DNA of 10,306 nucleotides from the NCBI GenBank assembly GCA_910586095.1, contig CAJUHQ010000126.1:1-10306 (forward strand), given 5' to 3'. The notes beneath the pieces are model-generated. The model was not told the origin of the DNA. It ran no database searches and saw only the letters and a list, made by a program, of their open reading frames with translations. Positions 1 through 6,485 of the stretch are shown here, piece by piece; within the stretch, counting starts at the first letter, position 1, and each line of letters begins with the position of its first letter. This DNA is from an uncultured Lachnospiraceae bacterium. Its GTDB lineage: Bacteria; Bacillota; Clostridia; Lachnospirales; Lachnospiraceae. The translations under genes and the position numbers were made by a program.

Positions 1-12
1 ATTACTATTTGT

Positions 13-32
13 GCCGCCAACTGAAAGGCGGC
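13..32 (+). promoter_or_regulatory. GC-rich hairpin just upstream of the acyltransferase start
   Basis: The arms GCCGCC (13-18) and GGCGGC (27-32) are perfectly complementary and enclose an 8-base loop. This is a strikingly GC-rich stem in very A+T-rich DNA, ending 5 bases before the ribosome binding site at 38-41. No T-run follows, so it is not a standard terminator. It could affect translation or mRNA stability, or be the end of an upstream element. Function is unknown. Confidence 0.35.
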
Positions 33-37
33 GGAAT

Positions 38-41
38 GGAG
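38..41 (+). promoter_or_regulatory. ribosome binding site GGAG that fixes the acyltransferase start
   Basis: GGAG lies 6 bases before ATG at 48-50. The alternative in-frame starts, TTG at 9 and ATG at 36, have no comparable site, so 48 is chosen. Confidence 0.6.
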
Positions 42-47
42 ATTTAT

Positions 48-1062
48 ATGAAAAAGGACATCAAAATTTTTTATAATCACAGAGATAGCAGATTTGAATT
101 GCTCAGAATTATTAGTATGTTTGGTATAGTAATTGGACATTATATGTGTCATGGTGGAGTTTTAACAAATGGCTCTTTTTTTAATCAGTTTATTGCATCA
201 GGAATTGCTATTGGGGGGTAAAACTAGTAACGATATTTTCATTATGATAAGCGCATGGTTTTTAGCTGATAGAAAATGTGAAGGTTTTGTAGATAAATCA
301 GTAGTGAAGTTATTTATTAAGACAACTATATTTTCCATTGGAGGGTATGGAGTGTATTGCTTGTTCATTGGGAAATTTGATTTTGGTTCTTTTATTACTT
401 CTGTTCAATGGGTAAATAGCAGCTATGGATTTATAGTAGTATACTTATTTTTATTTTTGTTATACCCTTTATTAAATAAGTTGATTAGTTGCGCACAAGA
501 AAGAATACTTCAAAGAATATGTTTGATCGGTTTAGTATTTATTACATTATTTAGAGGACCATATAATACATATTTTACATTCATTTTTATTTATTTGATG
601 ATTTCTTATATTAAAAAATATAAATTTACTTACATAAAAAAGGAATGGTGTGTTTATTCTTTTGTTGTTTGTAGTATTGTAATAAAATTGATTCAGGTTG
701 TTTGTCAATTATATTTTCCATCAGGAATGACTTCTATGTTGGATGAGGAATGTGATATTTTGGTTTTGATTAATGCGTTAAGTGTTTTTATATTTGTTGC
801 CAAATCAGAACCATTTTATAACAATATAGTTAATTTTATTGCAAAGGGGATGATTACAGTTTATTTGATTCACGAGAACAGTTGGCTTCGTTTTTACATT
901 TGGAGCTTTTTTAGATGTGAAGCATTTTATGATTCTAATTATATGATTATTCATAATATTTTTTGCTCTTGTGTAATTATGATTTTGGGCGTAATTATAG
1001 GATTTGTTTATGATATTGTAGAGTATAGTATTATAAAGAAAATATCAGAGAAAATAAAATAG
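48..1062 (+). pseudogene. acyltransferase family 3 membrane protein, split by a one-base frameshift
   Basis: This is a polytopic inner-membrane O-acyltransferase of the acyltransferase-3 (OafA/NodX-like) family, which transfers acyl groups, often acetyl, to surface glycans. The first reading frame (48-221) starts at ATG 48 and carries the family's hallmark R-X10-H motif in membrane segment 1 (R20 and H31, in FELLRII...GHY). It stops at TAA 219-221. The second frame resumes with the typical DIFIMISAWFL segment and runs to TAG 1060-1062, including a late FIAKGMITVYLIHEN segment of the kind seen near the end of these proteins. Removing one G from the run at 213-218 joins the frames into about 337 residues, a normal family length. 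The ATG at 169 that opens the second frame has no ribosome binding site. The gene is inactive as read, unless the tract slips back or the extra base is a sequencing error. Confidence 0.85.
213..218 (+). repeat. run of six G at the acyltransferase frameshift
   Basis: The G6 run sits exactly where the coding frame of the acyltransferase is lost. With five G the reading is Ile-Gly-Gly-Lys-Thr and continues open to 1062; with six it reaches TAA at once. The tract is short for a contingency locus, so a fixed mutation or a base-calling error is equally possible. Confidence 0.7.
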
Positions 1063-1106
1063 TGTTGTGTTAGGTATAGATTAAGTGAAAGGACGGAAAG
1101 GATAGT

Positions 1107-1673
1107 ATGGATTCATTTCAATTTAAAGTTACAAATATAGAGGGATTAAAAATAATATATCCATTTTTTGCTCCAGATAATAGAGGTTTTTTTATGAAAA
1201 CATATGAACGGGAGATTTTTAAGAAGAATGGAATAGATATAGGAAATGCGGAAGACATAATTTCTTACTCCAAAAAAGGTGTTTTAAGAGGGCTGCATTT
1301 TCAAACTCAAAAGTCTCAAGATAAATTAATACGTGTATATTGGGGTGAAGTTTATGATGTAGCGGTAGATTTGCGAATAGGTTCACCAACATTTGGGAAA
1401 TGGCAAGGGTTCTACTTATCGAATAAAAACAGAATGGGATTATATATTCCTAGAGGGTTTGCACATGGATACTTAGCATTATCAGATGAAGTAGTTTTTT
1501 CTTATCGATGTGGAGAACCATATGAGCCCTCCTTCGATTCAGGAATAATATGGAATGATAAAGAATTAGGAGTGGAGTGGCCTTTAGAAAAAGTTGACGA
1601 GCTAATTATTTCTTCTAAAGATCAAAGATTACCATCATATCAAGAATTTAAGAAAGAAAATAAGGGATTATAA
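1107..1673 (+). CDS. RmlC-type nucleotide-sugar 3,5-epimerase
   Basis: This is a cytoplasmic cupin-fold epimerase of the dTDP-4-dehydrorhamnose 3,5-epimerase family. These enzymes invert C3 and/or C5 of a 4-keto-6-deoxy nucleotide sugar. The 188 residues match the family's usual length. Seen in order are NRGFF (25-29), VLRGLHFQ (59-66) with the catalytic-type His64, Lys73, VYDVAVDLR (82-90), SPTFGKW (93-99), IPRGFAHGYLALS (114-126), the active-site-type Tyr133 and Tyr139, and a final KD (Asp172). All key residues look intact. A GGAAAGGA site (1095-1102) precedes ATG 1107. The stop overlaps the ribosome binding site of the next gene. The name RmlC would imply dTDP-rhamnose, but no RmlA, RmlB or RmlD is in view. 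The neighbours make CDP-4-keto-6-deoxyglucose, so a CDP-linked substrate is more likely. Family is certain; substrate is inferred. Confidence 0.9.
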   Translation: MDSFQFKVTNIEGLKIIYPFFAPDNRGFFMKTYEREIFKKNGIDIGNAEDIISYSKKGVLRGLHFQTQKSQDKLIRVYWGEVYDVAVDLRIGSPTFGKWQGFYLSNKNRMGLYIPRGFAHGYLALSDEVVFSYRCGEPYEPSFDSGIIWNDKELGVEWPLEKVDELIISSKDQRLPSYQEFKKENKGL

Positions 1674-1678
1674 GGAGA
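1672..1678 (+). promoter_or_regulatory. ribosome binding site AAGGAGA for the GTG start at 1686
   Basis: AAGGAGA lies 7 bases before GTG 1686-1688 and overlaps the stop codon of the epimerase. It supports a GTG start and tight coupling of the two genes. The resulting protein begins MKIVMTGATG, as expected for the family. Confidence 0.75.
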
Positions 1679-1685
1679 GAATATA

Positions 1686-2558
1686 GTGAAAATTGTAATG
1701 ACAGGTGCAACAGGATTTTTAGGAGGATATATAGCAAAAAGATTGACTGAACTGCATCAAGTATGGTGTATAGTAAGGAAAGATTCAATCATACAAGATT
1801 TGAGTAGTATTCCAGTTGCGTTGATTTATTCAGATAGATATGATAATTTATATGATGAATTGCAAAAAGTAAAACCAGATTTAGTTATACATTTAGCAGG
1901 AGTTTTTCTTGGTGAACATAATAGAGATAATATTGAAGGAATGTTGGAGGCTAATTTAAAATTTACATGTGTCTTTTGGGATGCTGCTTTTCAGGCAGGA
2001 TGTAAAAATTTTATTAATACAGGAACATACTGGCAAAATTATCTAGGAGAGACCTATAATCCTGTAAATTTATATGCAGCAACAAAACAAGCAGCAGAGG
2101 ACTTGTTATTGTACTATATCAAAGTAAAAAAAAGCAAAGCTATCACCATGCAAATATTTGATTCATATGGTCCAAATGATAAGCGCAATAAAGTATTAAA
2201 TTTAGTGGCAAAACTACAAAATGGTGATGAGATTGACATGTCGCAAGGAGAACAAAAGTTATATTTTTGTTATGTTGAGGATATTGTTTCAGCTTATGAA
2301 AGAGCAATAGAATTAGTAGTTAGTATGGATGAAGGTGAGTATCATAAATATGCGATCCGATCTAAAGATCCTATTTCATTACATACAATTATTGATGAAT
2401 ATTTACAAATAGCAGGAAAAGATATTAAATGTAATTGGGGAAAACGTTCTTACAGAGAGAGAGAAATCATGAATCCAGATGGAATTGGAGAGCCTTTGCC
2501 TGGTTGGGAAGCAAAGTATACACTACAACAAGGACTTCAAAAGTATATTTGTAGTTGA
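1686..2558 (+). CDS. NAD(P)-dependent sugar epimerase/reductase (SDR), similar to CDP-abequose/paratose synthases
   Basis: This is an extended short-chain dehydrogenase/reductase of 290 residues acting on a nucleotide sugar in the cytoplasm. It has the N-terminal Rossmann glycine motif GATGFLGG (7-14), HLAG (69-72) after the fourth strand, a Thr-rich active-site strand NTGTYW (111-116), and the catalytic YxxxK pair Tyr130/Lys134. FDSYGP follows in the sugar-binding half. The NTGTYW form with a short C-terminal domain recalls CDP-abequose and CDP-paratose synthases (RfbJ/RfbS) more than RmlB or GalE; this is a judgement by eye. It starts at GTG 12 bases after the epimerase stop. The likely role is stereospecific reduction of the C4 keto group after 3,5-epimerisation, giving a CDP-6-deoxyhexose. 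A C4 or C2 epimerase remains possible. Confidence 0.85.
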   Translation: MKIVMTGATGFLGGYIAKRLTELHQVWCIVRKDSIIQDLSSIPVALIYSDRYDNLYDELQKVKPDLVIHLAGVFLGEHNRDNIEGMLEANLKFTCVFWDAAFQAGCKNFINTGTYWQNYLGETYNPVNLYAATKQAAEDLLLYYIKVKKSKAITMQIFDSYGPNDKRNKVLNLVAKLQNGDEIDMSQGEQKLYFCYVEDIVSAYERAIELVVSMDEGEYHKYAIRSKDPISLHTIIDEYLQIAGKDIKCNWGKRSYREREIMNPDGIGEPLPGWEAKYTLQQGLQKYICS

Positions 2559-2617
2559 AATGTGAGATATTTGGTGTAGATCATTTGAGGGGATTTTAGA
2601 CTAACATGTGAATAGAT

Positions 2618-2664
2618 GGAGGAGTAATGAATCATTTGTATTCGGAAAGGATTCAATGATTCAT
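2618..2664 (+). other. inverted repeat overlapping a ten-codon reading frame
   Basis: The arms at 2627-2636 and 2655-2664 are perfectly complementary over 10 bases (core ATGAATCA / TGATTCAT) with an 18-base loop. A GGAGG motif (2618-2622) precedes ATG 2627, which opens a ten-residue frame, MNHLYSERIQ, ending at TGA 2657-2659. The stem covers the start codon. It lies in the 140-base gap before rfbF. It has no T-run, so it is not a clear terminator. It could be a leader peptide or attenuator, a gene remnant, or chance. Confidence 0.3.
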
Positions 2665-2685
2665 AGTGTCTAAATTAATATATAT

Positions 2686-2691
2686 AAGGAG
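2686..2691 (+). promoter_or_regulatory. ribosome binding site AAGGAG that fixes the rfbF start
   Basis: AAGGAG is 7 bases from ATG 2699 but only 1 base from ATG 2693. Upstream GTG 2666 has no site. The choice of 2699 gives the MKVVLLAGGKGTR start that is standard in the family. Confidence 0.75.
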
Positions 2692-2698
2692 TATGAAA

Positions 2699-3475
2699 AT
2701 GAAGGTAGTGTTGTTGGCAGGTGGAAAAGGAACAAGAATTACAGAAGAATCTGAGTATAGACCTAAACCATTAATTGAAATAGGAGGCATGCCTATATTG
2801 TGGCATATTATGAAAGAATATTCATATTATGGGTTCAATGAATTTATTATTTGTGCAGGATATAAACAAGAAATGATAAAAAATTGGTTTGCTAATTATT
2901 TTTTACGCACTTCAGATGTAACGTTTGATTTTACACGGGGGGGCGCAATGCAAATTCATTATAATAAGATAGAAGAATGGAAAGTTACAATAGTTGATAC
3001 AGGACTTGATACAATGACTGGTGGAAGAATCAAACGAATTCAAAGATATATACATGAAGATGCTTTTATGGTAACATATGGTGATGGTGTTTGCGACTTA
3101 GACTTGAAAAAATTATTAGAATTTCACAAATCTCATGGTAAAATAGCAACTTTGACTTCCGTAATATTAAAACAGGATAAAGGAACTTTAGATATAGGAT
3201 GGGATAATTCTGTTAAAGCTTTTAGAGAAAAAGAGAATAGTAATCAAAAATTAATCAACGCAGGGTATATGGTTTTTAATAATAAAATTTTTGACTATTT
3301 AAAAAACGATGAAACAATATTAGAACGATGGCCGATGGAGCAATTAGCAAAGGAAGGTGAATTAATGAGTTATCAACATAATGGTTTTTGGCAATGTATG
3401 GATACTTTGTGGGAGAAACAACAGTTAGAACATATGTTGCATAAGGGAAAGGCTCCTTGGAAGGTATGGGAATAA
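2699..3475 (+). CDS. rfbF: glucose-1-phosphate cytidylyltransferase
   Basis: The enzyme joins CTP and glucose-1-phosphate to give CDP-glucose and pyrophosphate, the entry step to CDP-6-deoxy and CDP-3,6-dideoxy sugars. The 258 residues match the family (about 257). The nucleotidyltransferase signature LAGGKGTR is at 6-13, with RPKPLIEIGG at 21-30 right after. The cytidylyltransferase-specific VDTGLDTMTGGRIKR is at 99-113. A metal-binding-type Asp lies in YGDGVCD (Asp129, Asp133). The C-terminal part has WPMEQLAKEGEL and GFWQCMDT, close to the RfbF pattern rather than to glucose-1-phosphate thymidylyl- or uridylyltransferases. All motifs are intact. The gene follows the SDR after a 140-base gap and precedes its pathway partner rfbG after an unusually long gap with repeats. 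Confidence 0.95.
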   Translation: MKVVLLAGGKGTRITEESEYRPKPLIEIGGMPILWHIMKEYSYYGFNEFIICAGYKQEMIKNWFANYFLRTSDVTFDFTRGGAMQIHYNKIEEWKVTIVDTGLDTMTGGRIKRIQRYIHEDAFMVTYGDGVCDLDLKKLLEFHKSHGKIATLTSVILKQDKGTLDIGWDNSVKAFREKENSNQKLINAGYMVFNNKIFDYLKNDETILERWPMEQLAKEGELMSYQHNGFWQCMDTLWEKQQLEHMLHKGKAPWKVWE

Positions 3476-3489
3476 GTAGAAGAAAAAAT

Positions 3490-3528
3490 AATGTTTGAAG
3501 AGTTAGATTAAAAAATTCAAACATTTTT
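3490..3528 (+). terminator. terminator-like hairpin after rfbF
   Basis: The arms AATGTTTGAA (3490-3499) and TTCAAACATT (3516-3525) pair over 10 bases around a 16-base A-rich loop, followed by T's up to 3528. A preceding A-run means the opposite strand could also be read as a terminator. The stem is A+T-rich and the loop is long, so it may be weak and only reduce read-through into rfbG. Confidence 0.5.
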
Positions 3529-3531
3529 AAT

Positions 3532-3567
3532 AAAGCGAACGTTGTTCACAAAGCGAACGTTGTTCAC
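3532..3567 (+). repeat. perfect 18-base tandem duplication between rfbF and rfbG
   Basis: The unit AAAGCGAACGTTGTTCAC occurs twice without a gap, at 3532-3549 and 3550-3567. Each copy contains the dyad GAAC-GTT-GTTC, so the two centres lie 18 bases apart, not quite two helical turns. It sits directly after the terminator-like hairpin and about 50 bases before the rfbG start. It could be a pair of protein-binding sites, or simply a duplication. The repeat is certain; any function is a guess. Confidence 0.9.
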
Positions 3568-3616
3568 TTGATAAATTTGTGTAAAGGCCAAATTGGCTAT
3601 TGCATGGAGGATTAGT

Positions 3617-4678
3617 ATGTTAGAGTTTTATAAAAATAGAAAAGTTTTAGTAACAGGTCATACAGGGTTTAAAGGCGCATGGATGTGTAAGGTGCTGTTG
3701 ATGGCGGGGGCAGAGGTAACAGGATATGCGCTAAAACCATCAATACAACCTAATCTTTTTGATGCACTTTTACTACAATCCCAGATCCGTTCCATAGAAG
3801 GAGATATAAGAGACTTGTCTAAGTTACAAGCAATTTTTGACCAGACAAAGCCAGAGATTGTCATTCATATGGCGGCTCAACCCATTGTAAGAGAATCCTA
3901 TAAAAATCCCGTGTATACGTATGATGTAAATGTAATGGGAACTGTCAATGTTCTAGAATGTATTCGACATTGTGAGTCAGTGCGTTCTTTTGTGAATATC
4001 ACAACGGATAAAGTGTATAAAAATAGAGAATGGGAGTGGGGATATCGCGAAAATGAGGAATTGAATGGATATGATCCATATTCCAATTCAAAATCATGCT
4101 CAGAGTTGGTGACACAAAGTTACAAAAATTCTTTTTTTACAGACACAGAGGTGGCAATTACAACAATGCGAGCAGGGAATGTAATTGGTGGAGGTGACTT
4201 TGCAGCGGACAGAATTATTCCAGATTGTGTGAGAAGTGCGTTGGAAAACAAAGATATCATCATTAGAAATCCCTATTCTATACGGCCATATCAGCATGTG
4301 TTAGAACCTGTGATGGCCTATTTGATGGTAGCAGCAAGACAATGTGAAGATAAGAAATTAGCAGGAAGTTATAATATTGGACCTGATGAACAAGACTGTA
4401 TCACAACAGGACAATTGGCACAGCTATTTTGTGATGTGTGGAAAAAACAAACAGGCCAGACGATCAGATGGATCGATCAACATGACAGAGGACCACATGA
4501 GGCTAACTTTTTGAAGTTGGATTGTTCTAAGATTAAAAAAATTTTTGGATGGAAACCACTATGGAATATAGAAGGAGCCATAAAAAGAAGTATTGAAGCA
4601 TATTGCCACAAAGAAATTACAAAGATTTTAGAAACCCAGATACAAAGCTATATCAATCAAAGCGTAGAAAGAATTTAA
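3617..4678 (+). CDS. rfbG: CDP-glucose 4,6-dehydratase
   Basis: This NAD-dependent SDR enzyme converts CDP-glucose to CDP-4-keto-6-deoxyglucose, the branch intermediate for CDP-6-deoxy and CDP-3,6-dideoxy sugars. The 353 residues match the family (about 355-360). The family-specific glycine motif GHTGFKGAW is at 14-22. HMAAQPIVRESY (84-95) matches the family's conserved HxAAQxxVRxSY-type stretch. The dehydratase site is TTDKVY (129-134), where Lys132 replaces the Glu of the RmlB TDEVYG motif, followed by NREWEWGYRE (136-145). The catalytic YxxxK pair is Tyr155/Lys159 in YDPYSNSK. The start ATG 3617 is chosen because GGAGG (3606-3610) lies 6 bases upstream. A TTG at 3593 in the same frame has no site. 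The gene ends 22 bases before the ABC transporter, suggesting co-transcription with it. Confidence 0.95.
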   Translation: MLEFYKNRKVLVTGHTGFKGAWMCKVLLMAGAEVTGYALKPSIQPNLFDALLLQSQIRSIEGDIRDLSKLQAIFDQTKPEIVIHMAAQPIVRESYKNPVYTYDVNVMGTVNVLECIRHCESVRSFVNITTDKVYKNREWEWGYRENEELNGYDPYSNSKSCSELVTQSYKNSFFTDTEVAITTMRAGNVIGGGDFAADRIIPDCVRSALENKDIIIRNPYSIRPYQHVLEPVMAYLMVAARQCEDKKLAGSYNIGPDEQDCITTGQLAQLFCDVWKKQTGQTIRWIDQHDRGPHEANFLKLDCSKIKKIFGWKPLWNIEGAIKRSIEAYCHKEITKILETQIQSYINQSVERI

Positions 4679-4700
4679 TGGAAAGTAAAAGAGGGCAGTT

Positions 4701-6485
4701 ATGAATATTTTGCGCAGTGCAAAGGACCTATGGCAAAAATATAATTTTATATTAACACGATCACAGAAAAGGTGGGGGATCGTTGTTATTATTATGACGT
4801 TTATTGGTGCGGGGTTTGAGACACTTGGTGTGTCTATTATACTACCATTGGTACAAGTAATTATGTCTCCGCATGCGTTGTGGAATAATCAATATTTTGT
4901 CTATATAGCAGACTTTTTCAAGATTTCTACGTATGAGCAACAAATTTGGTTAGTGGGTGTAGCGGTTATTGGAGTCTATTTGATAAAAAATGGATTTCTA
5001 ACGTTATTATCCTATGTGCGAGCAAAGTATTCCTGTAAAATTCAAAGAGAATTATCGGTTGAAATGATGAAATCCTATTTGGGAAGAGGATATTCTTTTT
5101 TTCTTAAGATAAATACGAGTGAGATCTTAAGAGGGATGAATAATAGTATACAAAATACGTATGATGCCTTATATCAATTTTTTCGTATTATGTCAGAATT
5201 GATGACAGTTTGTTGTATTTGTATCTATATTATGGTTATGGATGCAGTCATGGCCTTGTGCGTGATTATGCTTGCGTTTATTTGTCTTTTAGCAGTACTA
5301 TTTGGTTTTAAGAAGTGGATGAAGGTGTGTGGAGAACAGGAATATATATTCGGGGCTGCAATAAATAAAACTCTTTTACAAGCATTTCAAGGTGTAAAGG
5401 AAGTTCTAGTGATGGGGAAACAAAAATATTTTGTGGAGGAATATGAAAAGAAATATATAAAACGTCAATATCCTGCTGTTGGAAGAGTGGTAGCGGTGGA
5501 AAGTCCGGCATTTTTAATCGAAGCTACTTGTGTGACAGGACTTATTTTTGCAGTGATTGTAAAGGCAATGGGAGGAGGGGATACAAGTCAACTTGTAGCG
5601 CAACTTGCTTCTTTTGCTGTGGGAGCTTTTCGTATTTTACCTTCTCTGGGAAGAGTATCTAGCAGTTTTAATCAAATGGTATTTGATATGCCAGGAGTTC
5701 ATGATACGTATAATAATTTTATTGAAGTAAGAAATTATGAGAATAATAAGAAGTGTTCTGTTTTGGAGGAAAAAGAAGCTCATATTTCATTTGAAAGAGA
5801 ATTAAATATTCATAATATAGAGTGGAGCTATTCTAATTCAGGAGAACATGTATTAGATGGATTGAATATGACAATAAAAAAAGGACAGTCAGTAGCTTTT
5901 ATTGGACAGTCAGGTGCTGGAAAGACAACACTTGCAGATGTAATTTTGGGGTTGCTCCATCCGCAAAAAGGGGATGTATTGTTGGATAATCATACAGATA
6001 TTTTTACAATTCCAACTAATTGGAGTCGTATGATTGGTTTTGTACCACAAGCCGTATATTTGACGGATGATACAATACGCAACAATGTAGGCTTTGGCAT
6101 GAATCCAGATGATATTAATGATGAAATTGTGTGGAAGGCACTAGAACAGGCACAACTTAAAGATATTGTTGATGACCTTCCAGATGGAATTAATACATTG
6201 ATAGGGGAACGCGGTGTGCGTTTTTCTGGTGGACAGCGTCAGAGAATAGCGATTGCTAGGGCACTTTATTCCAACCCTGATATCTTGGTACTTGATGAGG
6301 CTACTTCCGCATTAGACAATGATACAGAGTCGGCTGTTATGGAGGCAATCGAGCAACTTCAAGGACACAAGACGTTGATTATTATTGCACATCGATTAAC
6401 AACTGTGCGTAATTGTGATGTAATCTATGAGATTAAGGGTGGAAAGGCAGAGATAATAGATAAAAAGGAATTATTTAAAAATTGA
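4701..6485 (+). CDS. ABC exporter, fused permease and ATPase, lipid-linked oligosaccharide flippase (PglK-like)
   Basis: This is a half-transporter of 594 residues expected to work as a membrane dimer. About six hydrophobic membrane segments lie in residues 24-320 and the ATPase domain in about 365-594. The ATPase has Walker A GQSGAGKTT (402-410), Q-loop Gln450, ABC signature FSGGQRQR (508-515), Walker B ILVLDEATSALD (528-539, Glu533) and the H-loop His564, all intact. The N-terminal GAGFETLGVSIILPL stretch resembles PglK/WlaB-type flippases and related exporters in polysaccharide loci more than multidrug or peptide exporters; no peptidase domain is present. It starts 22 bases after rfbG with GAGGG (4691-4695) upstream, so the two are probably one transcription unit. 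The likely substrate is an undecaprenyl-linked glycan made with the CDP-sugar products; the exact cargo cannot be read from sequence. Confidence 0.88.
   Translation: MNILRSAKDLWQKYNFILTRSQKRWGIVVIIMTFIGAGFETLGVSIILPLVQVIMSPHALWNNQYFVYIADFFKISTYEQQIWLVGVAVIGVYLIKNGFLTLLSYVRAKYSCKIQRELSVEMMKSYLGRGYSFFLKINTSEILRGMNNSIQNTYDALYQFFRIMSELMTVCCICIYIMVMDAVMALCVIMLAFICLLAVLFGFKKWMKVCGEQEYIFGAAINKTLLQAFQGVKEVLVMGKQKYFVEEYEKKYIKRQYPAVGRVVAVESPAFLIEATCVTGLIFAVIVKAMGGGDTSQLVAQLASFAVGAFRILPSLGRVSSSFNQMVFDMPGVHDTYNNFIEVRNYENNKKCSVLEEKEAHISFERELNIHNIEWSYSNSGEHVLDGLNMTIKKGQSVAFIGQSGAGKTTLADVILGLLHPQKGDVLLDNHTDIFTIPTNWSRMIGFVPQAVYLTDDTIRNNVGFGMNPDDINDEIVWKALEQAQLKDIVDDLPDGINTLIGERGVRFSGGQRQRIAIARALYSNPDILVLDEATSALDNDTESAVMEAIEQLQGHKTLIIIAHRLTTVRNCDVIYEIKGGKAEIIDKKELFKN

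Noticed and set aside
169..1062. Separate gene starting at ATG 169
   Set aside because: There is no ribosome binding site, and the protein would lack the first membrane segment with the R-X10-H motif, which is found intact in the other frame just upstream. It is the second half of one split gene.
3276..3524. Reverse-strand open frame of 82 codons over the end of rfbF
   Set aside because: It lies almost wholly inside the well-supported rfbF gene, has no ribosome binding site and no recognisable protein features, so it is a shadow frame.
3535..3567. GAAC...GTTC dyads as Gram-positive LexA (SOS) boxes
   Set aside because: The Gram-positive LexA box has four bases between GAAC and GTTC (CGAAC-N4-GTTCG). 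Here only three separate them in both copies, and no DNA-repair gene is near.
3587..3597. Palindrome GCCAA-A-TTGGC just before the rfbG ribosome binding site
   Set aside because: It is perfect but only five bases per arm, with no second copy in the window, so chance is the simplest explanation.
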